From Candidatus Ribeiella danica (GTDB lineage Bacteria; Chloroflexota; Chloroflexia; Chloroflexales; Roseiflexaceae), in contig JADKFS010000002.1 in assembly GCA_016717335.1 (NCBI GenBank), positions 310,001 to 374,000 on the forward strand: 64,000 nucleotides of DNA, read 5' to 3'. Below the pieces are notes generated by a model that saw only the letters and a list, made by a program, of their open reading frames with translations, had not been told where the DNA came from and made no database searches. How positions within the stretch are numbered: the first letter of the stretch is position 1; each line of letters opens with the position of its first letter. The position numbers and the translations under genes are program-made. Shown piece by piece: positions 46,417 through 54,732 of the stretch.

Positions 46417-48786
46417 TTATCGCACAGTTGTCTCGCTGAAGAAGACCTTCTCCGCGCCGACGTCGGTCGTCGCGCCGGCGATCGTGAACGAGCCGCGCAG
46501 GTGGATCGCCTGCGACGAGCTGCCCACCATCACCTCGATCTCGCCGGGCTCGACCACGTAGCGCATCTGCAGGTCGTAGAAGCCGAGCTGCCGCGCGTCG
46601 AGCCGGAACGTCACGCTGCGCGTCTCGCCCGGCGCCAGGCTGATGCGCTTGAAGCCCTTCAGCTCCTTGACCGGCCGGGTGACGCTGGCGTGCACGTCGT
46701 GAACATACAGCTGCACGACCTCGTCGCCGGGGCGCGCGCCGGTGTTGGTGACGTCGACGCCGATCGCCAGCTGGCCGGTCGGCGCGACCTCCTGACGGTC
46801 GAGGCGCAGGTTGGCGTAGGCGAAGGTCGTATAGCTCAAGCCGTAGCCGAACGGGTAGAGCGGCGTGGCGCTCAGCTCGACGTAGTCGCCCTTCCAGTGC
46901 GAGCGCCCGCCCGATGGCTTGTGGTTGTAGTAGACCGGCACCTGGCCGACAGCGCGCGGGAAGCTGATCGGCAGCCGGCCGCCCGGGTTTTCGTCGCCGA
47001 ACAGCACGTCCGCCACGGCGCTGCCGCCCTCCTCGCCAGGCAGCCAGACCTCCAGCAGCGCCGGGAGGTGCTCGGCGATCCAGGGAATCGCGAGCGGGCG
47101 TCCGTTCATCAGCACGACCACCACCGGCGTGCCGGTGCCGGCAACTGCCCGCACCAGCTGCTCCTGCACGCCGGGCAGCCCCAGCTCGGCGCGGTCGCGC
47201 GACTCGCCGCTGGAGCAGCTGTCGGTCAGGCCGGCCTTGTCGCCGACCACCACGATCGCCACGTCGGCCCCGCGCGCCGCCGCGACAGCCTCGGCGAAGC
47301 CATCCTGCGAGCCGCCCAGCACGTCGCAGCCCTGGGCGTAGCGCACCTGCGTCTGCGGGCCGACCGCGCGCCTGATCGCGTCGAGGACGCTGACCATCTC
47401 CACGCCGATGTCGACCAGCTCGACCTTGTCAGGCAGGGTCTGCGGCAGCTGGCTGGGCTTCTCCAGCAGCTCCAGCAGCGTCTCGATATGCGCGGGGTAG
47501 GAGTAGTCGCCCATCTGGTGGCGCACGTTGTCGGCGTTCGGGCCGATCACGGCGATCGAGGCCAGGTCCTTGCGCAGCGGCAGCAGGCTGCCTTCGTTCT
47601 TGAGCAGTACGATCGACTTGCGCGCGATCGCGTGCGCCAGCTCGCGCTGGGCCGGCGCGTCGAACACCTCGGCGGCCAGCTCGGGCGCGACGAACGTGTT
47701 CTCGAACAGTCCCATGCGAAACTTCATCGCCAGCACACGGCCCACCACCTCGTCGATCAGCGCCTGGCCGACCGCGCCGGACTCGACCGCCTGGCGCAGC
47801 GGAGCGCCGTAGCAGTCGGTGCCGGGCAGCTCGACGTCGATGCCAGCCTCCAGCGCGAGCCGCGCCGCCTCGGCCTTGGTCGCGGCGAGGTGGTGATACT
47901 CGGCCAGCATCTGCACGGTGAAGTAGTCCGAGACCACCAGCCCGTCGAAGCCGAGCCGGCCGCGCAGCAGGTCGGTCAGCAGCCAGCGCGCCGCGCCGCA
48001 CGGCACGCCGTCCAGCTCGTGATAGCCGTTCATGATCGACGCCAGGCCGGCGGTCTTGATCGCCGCCTCGAACGGCGCCAGGTAGACCTCCAGCAGCTCG
48101 CGCGCAGGGATATGCGCGGGGGCCCAGTTCATCCCGCCCTCGGAGGCGCCATAGCCCAAGAAGTGCTTGCCGGTGGCGATGATGCCCTTCCCGACGTCGT
48201 CCGTCTGGAGGCCGCGCACGTAGGCCGAGCCCATGCGCGCGACCAGGTAGGGGTCCTCGCCAAAGGTCTCCTCGGTGCGCCCCCAGCGCGGGTCGCGCGT
48301 CACGTCCAGCACCGGCGCCAGCGACTGGTGCGCGCCGACCGCCTGCATCTGCGCGCGAATGACGCCGCCCATCGCCTCGACCAGCTCGGGCTCCCAGGTG
48401 CTGGCGACGCCGATGATCTGCGGGAAGCAGGTCGCGCCGCGGGCCAGGTAGCCGCTGCAGGTCTCCTCGTGCACCAGCGCGGGAATGCCTAGCCGCGTCT
48501 CATCGCGCAGGTACGCCTGGATCGCGTTCGCCAGGCGGGCCGAGTCGTCCGGGCGGGCGCTGGTCGCGCCGCCGATGCGCGTGATCTGGCCGATGCCGCC
48601 CCGCATCAGCGCGCGCGCCTGCTCGGGCGAAAACGCGCCGTCGCGGAGCAGCTCGTAGACCCAGGCGCTGCCGAGCTGCGCGATCTTCTCGTCCAGGGTC
48701 ATGCGCGAAAGCAGGTCGCCGACGCGCGCCGCGATCGGCTGGGATGGGTCGCGGTAGAGCGATTGACCGTCGAAAGAACTGTTCAT
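46417..48786 (-). CDS. Glycoside hydrolase family 3 (beta-xylosidase/beta-glucosidase)
   Basis: 789 aa. The N-terminal TIM barrel ends with the nucleophile Asp in GFDGLVVSDYFTVQ. The alpha/beta sandwich has IAVIGPNADNVRHQMGDYS and GLTDSCSSGESRDRAEL. A C-terminal fibronectin-III domain starts near 650 (YPFGYGLSYTTFAY). There is no signal peptide, so it acts inside the cell on imported oligosaccharides. The context with xylA, xylB and an ABC importer points to xylo-oligosaccharides. Confidence 0.92.
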   Translation of the reverse strand: MNSSFDGQSLYRDPSQPIAARVGDLLSRMTLDEKIAQLGSAWVYELLRDGAFSPEQARALMRGGIGQITRIGGATSARPDDSARLANAIQAYLRDETRLGIPALVHEETCSGYLARGATCFPQIIGVASTWEPELVEAMGGVIRAQMQAVGAHQSLAPVLDVTRDPRWGRTEETFGEDPYLVARMGSAYVRGLQTDDVGKGIIATGKHFLGYGASEGGMNWAPAHIPARELLEVYLAPFEAAIKTAGLASIMNGYHELDGVPCGAARWLLTDLLRGRLGFDGLVVSDYFTVQMLAEYHHLAATKAEAARLALEAGIDVELPGTDCYGAPLRQAVESGAVGQALIDEVVGRVLAMKFRMGLFENTFVAPELAAEVFDAPAQRELAHAIARKSIVLLKNEGSLLPLRKDLASIAVIGPNADNVRHQMGDYSYPAHIETLLELLEKPSQLPQTLPDKVELVDIGVEMVSVLDAIRRAVGPQTQVRYAQGCDVLGGSQDGFAEAVAAARGADVAIVVVGDKAGLTDSCSSGESRDRAELGLPGVQEQLVRAVAGTGTPVVVVLMNGRPLAIPWIAEHLPALLEVWLPGEEGGSAVADVLFGDENPGGRLPISFPRAVGQVPVYYNHKPSGGRSHWKGDYVELSATPLYPFGYGLSYTTFAYANLRLDRQEVAPTGQLAIGVDVTNTGARPGDEVVQLYVHDVHASVTRPVKELKGFKRISLAPGETRSVTFRLDARQLGFYDLQMRYVVEPGEIEVMVGSSSQAIHLRGSFTIAGATTDVGAEKVFFSETTVR

Positions 48787-48970
48787 CTATTCTCCCGCTC
48801 CGTTCAGCAGGTCGTTCACGGCGCCGACGAGAAACACCTAGCTCGCGCCGACACTGACCACGTATTCATTATAGCGCGCGCTGCGCTGAAAACGAACGTT
48901 TGGATGGGGTTTTGGGGCGGGCTTGGCCTCCCCAAGCCGCTCGCCTTTAGCTATGCAGCGCGCTGTAACG

Positions 48971-49834
48971 TCAGCCCTTCACCGCCCCCGCGGTCAGCCC
49001 GTCGATGATCTGGCGCTCGGCGAGCATGTAGAAGCCGATCGTCGGGACGAGCGCGAGCGAGACGAACGCCAGCACCTTGCCCCAGTCGGTGCCGAACTGG
49101 CCCTGAAACTGCATGATGCCGAGCGGCAGCGTGTAGAGCTGCTCGCTGTTCAGCACCAGCAGCGGCAGAAAGAAGTTGTTCCAGCTCGCCACCAGCGTCA
49201 GCACCACCACCGCCGCGAGCGCGGGGCGCATCAGCGGCAGCAGCACGCGCACGAAGAACCCGGCCGGCGAGCAGCCGTCGATCGCGGCGGCCTCGTCCAG
49301 CTCGCGCGGGATCGTGGCGAAGAAGCCGCGCAGGATCAGAATATTGCCCGACAGGCCAAAGGCGATCTGCGGCAGGATCACGCCCAGCAGGCTATCGACG
49401 AGATTGACCTGGCGCAGCGTGATGTACAGCGGCAGGATGGCCACGGCCAGCGGGAACAGCAGCCCCAGCGTAAAGAAGTTGAACAGCAGCTCGCGCCCGC
49501 GGAACGTCATCCGCGCGAACACAAACGCCGGCATGCTCGCGAGCACCACCACTCCCAGCGCCGTCGCCACCATGACGACCACGCTGTTGCGCAGCTGCCG
49601 CCAGAACGACGCGCTGAGCAGGATGCTGGTGTAGTTATCCCACTCCCAGGTCTCGGGGATGCCGAACGGGTGCAGCAGCAGCTCGCCGCTGCTCTTGAAG
49701 CCGTTGATCACCGCGGCGACCAGCGGCACGAGCACGATCAGCGCGACCACGCCGGCGCAGAGATACTGCAGCAGCACGGCGGCGCCGCGGCCGGGGGCGA
49801 TGGGGCCGCGCGCTTCTTGCAGGGCCATGGTCAA
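48971..49834 (-). CDS. Carbohydrate ABC transporter permease (MalG type)
   Basis: 287 aa with six TM segments. The EAA loop is ELDEAAAIDGCSPAGFFVR, and it ends DGLTAGAVKG. It is 13 bases after the MalF-type gene and precedes the GH3 gene. It is part of a CUT1 importer, probably for xylo-oligosaccharides; the ATPase is not in this window. Confidence 0.9.
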   Translation of the reverse strand: MTMALQEARGPIAPGRGAAVLLQYLCAGVVALIVLVPLVAAVINGFKSSGELLLHPFGIPETWEWDNYTSILLSASFWRQLRNSVVVMVATALGVVVLASMPAFVFARMTFRGRELLFNFFTLGLLFPLAVAILPLYITLRQVNLVDSLLGVILPQIAFGLSGNILILRGFFATIPRELDEAAAIDGCSPAGFFVRVLLPLMRPALAAVVVLTLVASWNNFFLPLLVLNSEQLYTLPLGIMQFQGQFGTDWGKVLAFVSLALVPTIGFYMLAERQIIDGLTAGAVKG

Positions 49835-49847
49835 ACCTCCTGCCGGC

Positions 49848-50780
49848 CTACTCGAAGTCGCGCCGCATCACGACGCGCTGGTACACCAGCGAAAACCCGA
49901 AGCAGATCAGAAACATGATCGCCGCGATCGCGCTGCCATAGCCGAGCTGGAAGCGCTGGAAGCCGAACTTGTACAGGTAGGTCGCCATCGTGTCGCTGGC
50001 GCTGACCGGGCCGCCGGTCGTCATGACCCAGACCAGGTCGAACAGCTGGAGCGACCCCAGCACGGAGAGGTAGATCGTGAGCCGGATGGTGCTGCCGAGC
50101 AGGGGAATCGTTATGTAGCGCAGAGACTGGAAGCGGTTGCAGCCGTCGATCTGGGCGGCCTCCTCCAGCTCCGCCGGGATGTTCTGCAGCCCGGCGATGT
50201 ACAGGATCATGTGGTAGCCGAAGTACTTCCAGGTGATGACCACAAACAGCGCATACAGGACAGTCGCCGGGTTGGCCAGCCAGATCGTCGGCTTTAGGCC
50301 GGGGACGACGCCCTGAAGCAGCAGGTCGACCAGGCCGCCGTCCGGCCGGAAGATGAAGTTCCAGATCACGCCGGTCACGACTTCGGAGAGCACGAACGGC
50401 AGAAAGAAGATCGTCCGGAAGATCGCGCGGCCCCGCACGATCCTGCGGACGAGCAGCGCCAGCCCGAGCGCCAGCGGGAGCTGGATGGCGAGCGACAGGC
50501 CGACGAGCTGCAAGTTGTGGCTGAGCGCGCCCACGAATACCCGGTCGCTGAACGCGCGGGCGTAGTTCGCCAGCCCGGTAAAGCCCTGCAGCGGGCCGAG
50601 GCCGTTCCACCTGTAGAAGCTGTAGTAGATCGCCTGGACGACCGGCAGCAGCACCAACCCGACGTAGACGACCGCGCTTGGGAGCAGAAACCCGACGATC
50701 GTTACGATCCGCCCCCACTGCACGCGAGTGCGCCGCGCCGCGCCGGCCCGCTCGACCGATCGCGAGGAGGTCTGTGCCAT
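49848..50780 (-). CDS. Carbohydrate ABC transporter permease (MalF type)
   Basis: 310 aa from ATG 50780, preceded by AGGGGTATGTT. It has six TM segments (the first is IVTIVGFLLPSAVVYVGLVLL) and the EAA loop ELEEAAQIDGCNRFQSLRY. It pairs with the MalG-type subunit encoded next. It is separated from the binding-protein gene by a strong intercistronic stem-loop. Confidence 0.9.
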   Translation of the reverse strand: MAQTSSRSVERAGAARRTRVQWGRIVTIVGFLLPSAVVYVGLVLLPVVQAIYYSFYRWNGLGPLQGFTGLANYARAFSDRVFVGALSHNLQLVGLSLAIQLPLALGLALLVRRIVRGRAIFRTIFFLPFVLSEVVTGVIWNFIFRPDGGLVDLLLQGVVPGLKPTIWLANPATVLYALFVVITWKYFGYHMILYIAGLQNIPAELEEAAQIDGCNRFQSLRYITIPLLGSTIRLTIYLSVLGSLQLFDLVWVMTTGGPVSASDTMATYLYKFGFQRFQLGYGSAIAAIMFLICFGFSLVYQRVVMRRDFE

Positions 50781-50798
50781 AACATACCCCTGCAGCGA

Positions 50799-50846
50799 TT
50801 GGCGATTGGCGAGCGGGTTTTCGGACGCCCGCTCGCCAATCGCCAA
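50799..50846 (-). promoter_or_regulatory. 19-bp intercistronic stem-loop between binding-protein and permease genes
   Basis: TTGGCGATTGGCGAGCGGG and CCCGCTCGCCAATCGCCAA are perfect complements around a 10-base loop. There is no U-run, so it is more likely an mRNA-stabilising or partial-termination hairpin that raises binding-protein over permease synthesis. One arm is itself built from a repeated ATTGGCG heptamer. Confidence 0.65.
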
Positions 50847-50865
50847 CTGCTTATATCGCTCGGCG

Positions 50866-52305
50866 CTACTTCGTGAGCTCGGCCGCGGCCGACTCCTCGA
50901 TCGTCTTGGCGGCATCCTCCGGCGTGGATGTGCCGGCGAACAGCCCCTGGGTCGAGTCGTTCACCGCCTGGCCGACCGCCGGCGGCAGGTACTGGTCGTA
51001 GTAGAGTTGGTAGTACTTGGCCTCGCCGGCGCGCTTCTGCACCTCCTTCAGCAGCGGGTCGTCCAGCCCCGCCTCGGCGCCCTTTACCACGGGCACCGAC
51101 ACGAAGCCGGCCTTGGTCATCGCGGTCTGGTTCTCGGCGCTGGTCAGGAAGCGCACGAAGTCGATCGCCTCCTTCGGCGCGTTCTTGCCGATCGTGAAGC
51201 CGTCGCCGCCGCCCAGCGCGTCCGACGGGTCGCCCTTGCCGCCGTCGACCGCCGGGAAGGGGAACCAGCCAAGATTGTCGTTGTAGGTCTTGAGCGCCGC
51301 ATCCTTCAGCAGGCCGCGATCGGCGCCGGGCGCCCACTGCCCCATCAGCTCCATCGCCGCCTTGCCGTTGGCCATCACCACCTGGTGGTCGGGGTAGCTG
51401 GCGCCCAAGAAGCCATCCTGGAAGGGCTGCAGGTCGACCAGCTGCTTGAGCATCTGGCCGGCCTCGACGAACGGCTGGTCGGTGAAGCTGCCCTGGCGAC
51501 TGTAGGCCTTCTCGAAGGCATCCTTGCCGCCGATCCGCGTCGCGAGGTAGACCCAGTAGAAGTGGCCGGGCCACTTATCCTTCTCGCCCAGCCCGATCGG
51601 GGTGACGCCGGCGGCCTTCAGCTTCTTGACGGCGTCCAGGAACTCCGCCCACGTCGCCGGCGGCTGCGCGATGCCAGCTTTCTGGAAGAGCCCCTTGTTG
51701 TACCAGAAGCCAACCATGCCGGCGTTCCAGGGCACGCCGTAGCTCTTCCCGTCGAAGGTGTAGAGCGAGAGCGGCCCCGGCTGGAAGCTGGCGCCCCAGC
51801 CGTTCTCCTGCAGCGCCGGGGTCAGATCCTGCACCAGCCCGGCGTCGGCATACTGCTTGAGCACGCCGCCGCCCCAGCTCTGAAAGATGTCGGGCGGGCT
51901 GCCCGACTGCATAGCGGTCGCCAGCTTGGTCTTGAACGCATCGTTCTCCAGCACGGTGATCTCGATCGAGAGGTCCGGGTGGTCCTTGACGTAGGCGGTC
52001 GCAAGATTCTGCCAGTTAGCGCGCTGATCCGCCACAGTCGAGATGTGCCACCAGACAATCTTCGTCGCACCGGTGCCGACTGTCGAGGGGCCGGGGGTGG
52101 GGGTCGCCGCCGCAGCTGGCGCCTCGGCGGCCGGCGCGGCGGTCGGCTGATCGGCCGCGGGCGCCGCAGTTGGCTGCTCTCCCGCACCCGAGCCGCTCGA
52201 AGCGGTGGGCTGAGCGCTCTGCGTAGGCGTCTGGCCGCCACAGGCAGCCATGAATACCAGCATGAACGTCGCCAGGAGCGCAAAGAGACCTCGTCGTACC
52301 TTCAT
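50866..52305 (-). CDS. Sugar ABC transporter substrate-binding lipoprotein
   Basis: 479 aa. The lipoprotein signal peptide MLVFMAAC gives Cys22, followed by a Ser/Ala/Pro linker to about residue 75. The body is a family 1 extracellular solute-binding protein (KIVWWHISTV, GKSYGVPWNAGMVGFWYNK, GKAAMELMGQWAPG). It captures the oligosaccharide for the two permeases encoded downstream; the context suggests xylo-oligosaccharides. Confidence 0.92.
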   Translation of the reverse strand: MKVRRGLFALLATFMLVFMAACGGQTPTQSAQPTASSGSGAGEQPTAAPAADQPTAAPAAEAPAAAATPTPGPSTVGTGATKIVWWHISTVADQRANWQNLATAYVKDHPDLSIEITVLENDAFKTKLATAMQSGSPPDIFQSWGGGVLKQYADAGLVQDLTPALQENGWGASFQPGPLSLYTFDGKSYGVPWNAGMVGFWYNKGLFQKAGIAQPPATWAEFLDAVKKLKAAGVTPIGLGEKDKWPGHFYWVYLATRIGGKDAFEKAYSRQGSFTDQPFVEAGQMLKQLVDLQPFQDGFLGASYPDHQVVMANGKAAMELMGQWAPGADRGLLKDAALKTYNDNLGWFPFPAVDGGKGDPSDALGGGDGFTIGKNAPKEAIDFVRFLTSAENQTAMTKAGFVSVPVVKGAEAGLDDPLLKEVQKRAGEAKYYQLYYDQYLPPAVGQAVNDSTQGLFAGTSTPEDAAKTIEESAAAELTK

Positions 52306-52431
52306 GACTTAACTCCTCTACGAGCTGCTAGAAAACCGGGCATATTTCACCAGCACCCGCCGGGGGCCCTCCGGGAGTGTCGAGGCAAAAACGATATTAG
52401 CCGATCAATCGCCCGAATCTGCGCGAGCCGG

Positions 52432-53457
52432 TCAACCTCCAAGCTGCTGGCATGACTCGCGCACGACCAGGCGCGTCGGCACCTTATAGATCAGCGACTC
52501 GAGGGGTTCGTCCTGCAGCAGGCGGATCAGCAGGCTAACTGCGACCTGGCCCATCTCCTGGATCGACTGGTCGACGGTGGTGAGGCGTGGGTACTGCTGC
52601 TCGACCTCGGGAATGTTGTCGAAGCCGAGCACCGACAGATCCTCCGGCACGCGCAGGCCAAGCTCGCGCGCCGCGTCCAACACGCCCATCGCGGATTTGT
52701 CGTTCGCGGCGAAGATCGCGGTCGGCCGGTCGCCCCGGTCGAGCAGCCGGCGCGCGGCCGGCAGCCCGCGCTCACGGGTGTAGTCGCCGTCCTGGACCAG
52801 GCTGGGATCATAGGCAATCCCGGCGGCCGCCAGGCTGTCCTGGTATGCTTCGAACCGGCGCGCGGAGCTGCGCATATCGGGGCGCCCCTGAATGAAGCCG
52901 ATCCGGCGATGCCCCAGGCCGATCAGGTACTCCATGGCCTCCATCGCGCCGACGTGGTTGGTCGCGATCACCGAGGGCACGCTGGCGCCATCGCCGTGCG
53001 GGTCGATCACCACGATGCGCGCCGACGCCGGAAACGACGGCGCCGACGGCGTCACCACGATGATCCCATCGGTGAGCCCGCCGCTCAGCAGCGACACGTG
53101 CTCCTGCTCCCAGGAGGCCCGGTCGCTGAGCGGCCGGCTGCCGCTGGTGTAGATCAGCAGGTCGTAGCCCGAGCCCTTGATCGCCGCGCCAACTCCCTTG
53201 ATGACCTCCAGCTCGAACGGCTCGGTCACCTCCGGCATCACCAGGCCGATCACATTGTTGGCGCGGCTGCGCATGCTGCGCGCGGCCAGGCTGGCGGTGT
53301 AGTTGAGCTCCTCGATCACCCGCCGGACCTTCGCATACGTCTCGGGCGAGACGTCGTCCTTGTTGTTCAGCACGCGCGACGCGGTGGTGACGGACACGCC
53401 GGCGGCGCGGGCGACATCCTGGATGGTGACGACTGACTGCTTGGGTTGCTTAGGCAT
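52432..53457 (-). CDS. LacI-family transcriptional regulator
   Basis: 341 aa from ATG 53457. The HTH is VTIQDVARAAGVSVTTASRV with the hinge helix LAARSMRS. A periplasmic-binding-protein-like effector domain follows (IGLVMPEV, LSVLGFDNIPEVEQQYPRLTTV). It heads the xylose operon and probably represses it until xylose or a xylo-oligosaccharide binds. Two LacI-type operators overlap its own transcription start region. Confidence 0.93.
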   Translation of the reverse strand: MPKQPKQSVVTIQDVARAAGVSVTTASRVLNNKDDVSPETYAKVRRVIEELNYTASLAARSMRSRANNVIGLVMPEVTEPFELEVIKGVGAAIKGSGYDLLIYTSGSRPLSDRASWEQEHVSLLSGGLTDGIIVVTPSAPSFPASARIVVIDPHGDGASVPSVIATNHVGAMEAMEYLIGLGHRRIGFIQGRPDMRSSARRFEAYQDSLAAAGIAYDPSLVQDGDYTRERGLPAARRLLDRGDRPTAIFAANDKSAMGVLDAARELGLRVPEDLSVLGFDNIPEVEQQYPRLTTVDQSIQEMGQVAVSLLIRLLQDEPLESLIYKVPTRLVVRESCQQLGG

Positions 53458-53599
53458 AGCTTGATCCGATCGAAGGTTCTTGGCAGCTTGGCAGTTCGGC
53501 GGACTGGGAGGTGAGCCTGGGCAGCCCGAGCGTGCCCGGCCAACCAAAACGATCTCCAAGCCCATATGGGAAGGGAGAGGAATTGATGGAAGCGATATC

Positions 53600-53651
53600 G
53601 GAAACGTTACCGGAAACAATTCCAATATAACATAGGTATAAAGTTTGTCAA
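53600..53651 (-). promoter_or_regulatory. lacI promoter with two contiguous LacI-type operators
   Basis: On the minus strand, TTGACA (53646-53651), 16 bp, TATATT (53624-53629). Directly after the -10 come GGAATTGTTTCC (53612-53623) and GGTAACGTTTCC (53600-53611), two similar dyads with no gap between them. Both match the LacI-family operator style (central CG or TG, GGAAAC arms), which suggests autoregulation. Confidence 0.75.
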
Positions 53652-53661
53652 GAGGGAAACG

Positions 53662-53842
53662 TCTTTGACCCTACCCCCTTCCCCCCTCCCCGTTTAGGGG
53701 AGCGGGGAATAGATCTGGCGTCGTGGTGCGGTCACGCCCAGAGGGCACCCGGCGATCGCACCACGACGCCGACAAGAATCCCCCGCTCCCGCGCGCGGGA
53801 GCGGGGGCAGGGGGGGAGGGCCGACGTTGCACGAGCCCTGGC
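53662..53842. mobile_element. Miniature foldback element (copy 2)
   Basis: Read on the minus strand it begins CAGGGCTCGTGCAACGTCGG and ends TAGGGTCAAAGACG, like the element at 30463-30613. It has C-rich/G-rich hairpins at both sides and an inner stem GGCGTCGTGGTGCG..CGCACCACGACGCC. The two copies differ in the inner part but agree at both ends. It has no coding capacity. Confidence 0.65.
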
Positions 53843-53898
53843 GAAGCGCTAACGAGGAGGTAGAAGCAGAGGCCGGGGGACAGCGCCCGCACGGCCAA

Positions 53899-54720
53899 TC
53901 AGCCGGCCGGGTCGGCAAATGTCACCCGGGTGTAGGCAATCCGCAGCCCGGCGCGCTCCATGTTGTTCTGGCTGGTGGTGGCGAAGCCGCCCGTGTCGCC
54001 CATAACGAGGTCGCAGCCGGCCCGCGCTGCGTCGGCGATCCGGCGGTATGTTAGCGCCAGGTGGAGCCCGCGCCCGCGAAACGGCGGCAGGGTAGCGCCG
54101 ACGTTCAGGTGGCCGAGGCCCTCGTGGAGGTAGAGCGCCGCCATCGCGGCCGGGGCGCCGCCCACGTAGGCGACGTAGAGGTGGTTTTCGCGGAGCGTGA
54201 ACCAGCCCTTGCGGATCGCGAGCGCCGCCGCGCGATCGTCGCCGCCGACCTCGAAGCCGCTGGCCCACAGCTCGGCAAACAGATCGGCGCCGGCTGGCCC
54301 GAGCTCGCGGATCTCGGCGCCGTCCGGCAGCCGCGGCTCGTCTGAGCGCGGCAGGCCATACAGAACGGTCCCGTTGGGCGCCGGGACAAGGCCGCGCGCC
54401 ACCAGCGCGCCGCCAAGCTCCGGCGTCAGCGTCAGCGGGTCGAGGTCGATCTGGCAGCGCCGCTTGCTCGCGCGGTAGAATCCGAGGATGTCGTCGATGC
54501 TGTCGATCTGGCCGGGCTGGAGGCCGACGACGCGATTCCACCAGCCGTGCGCCGGCGCGGCGCGCGCCAGGAAGGCCGCCGCGCCCGCGAACTGCCGCCG
54601 CTCGATCCCGTACGGGTTGCCCGGCTGCCGCGCCGCCTCGGACAGACCGGCGACCGTCTCGGCGACGAGCGCCCGCTGGAGCCGGGCCGCGAGCGCCCTG
54701 GTCATGACTGGAAATTGCAT
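53899..54720 (-). CDS. GNAT-family acetyltransferase-like protein
   Basis: 273 aa. The C-terminal half is a GNAT fold: LYVAYVGGAPAAMAALYL, then the acetyl-CoA loop LPPFRGRGLHLALTYRRI and the ending TTSQNNMERAGLRIAYTR. The N-terminal half has a more divergent second GNAT-like or substrate domain. The acceptor is unknown. It stops 12 bases before the M32 gene's end region is reached, in the same orientation, so the two may be one transcript. Confidence 0.82.
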   Translation of the reverse strand: MQFPVMTRALAARLQRALVAETVAGLSEAARQPGNPYGIERRQFAGAAAFLARAAPAHGWWNRVVGLQPGQIDSIDDILGFYRASKRRCQIDLDPLTLTPELGGALVARGLVPAPNGTVLYGLPRSDEPRLPDGAEIRELGPAGADLFAELWASGFEVGGDDRAAALAIRKGWFTLRENHLYVAYVGGAPAAMAALYLHEGLGHLNVGATLPPFRGRGLHLALTYRRIADAARAGCDLVMGDTGGFATTSQNNMERAGLRIAYTRVTFADPAG

Positions 54721-54732
54721 CGCGCCCCTTCC

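Noticed and set aside
45115..48492. A 1125-codon plus-strand open frame antisense to xylA and GH3
   Set aside because: The minus strand encodes two well-recognised enzymes. The plus frame has low-complexity composition typical of antisense frames in high-GC genes.
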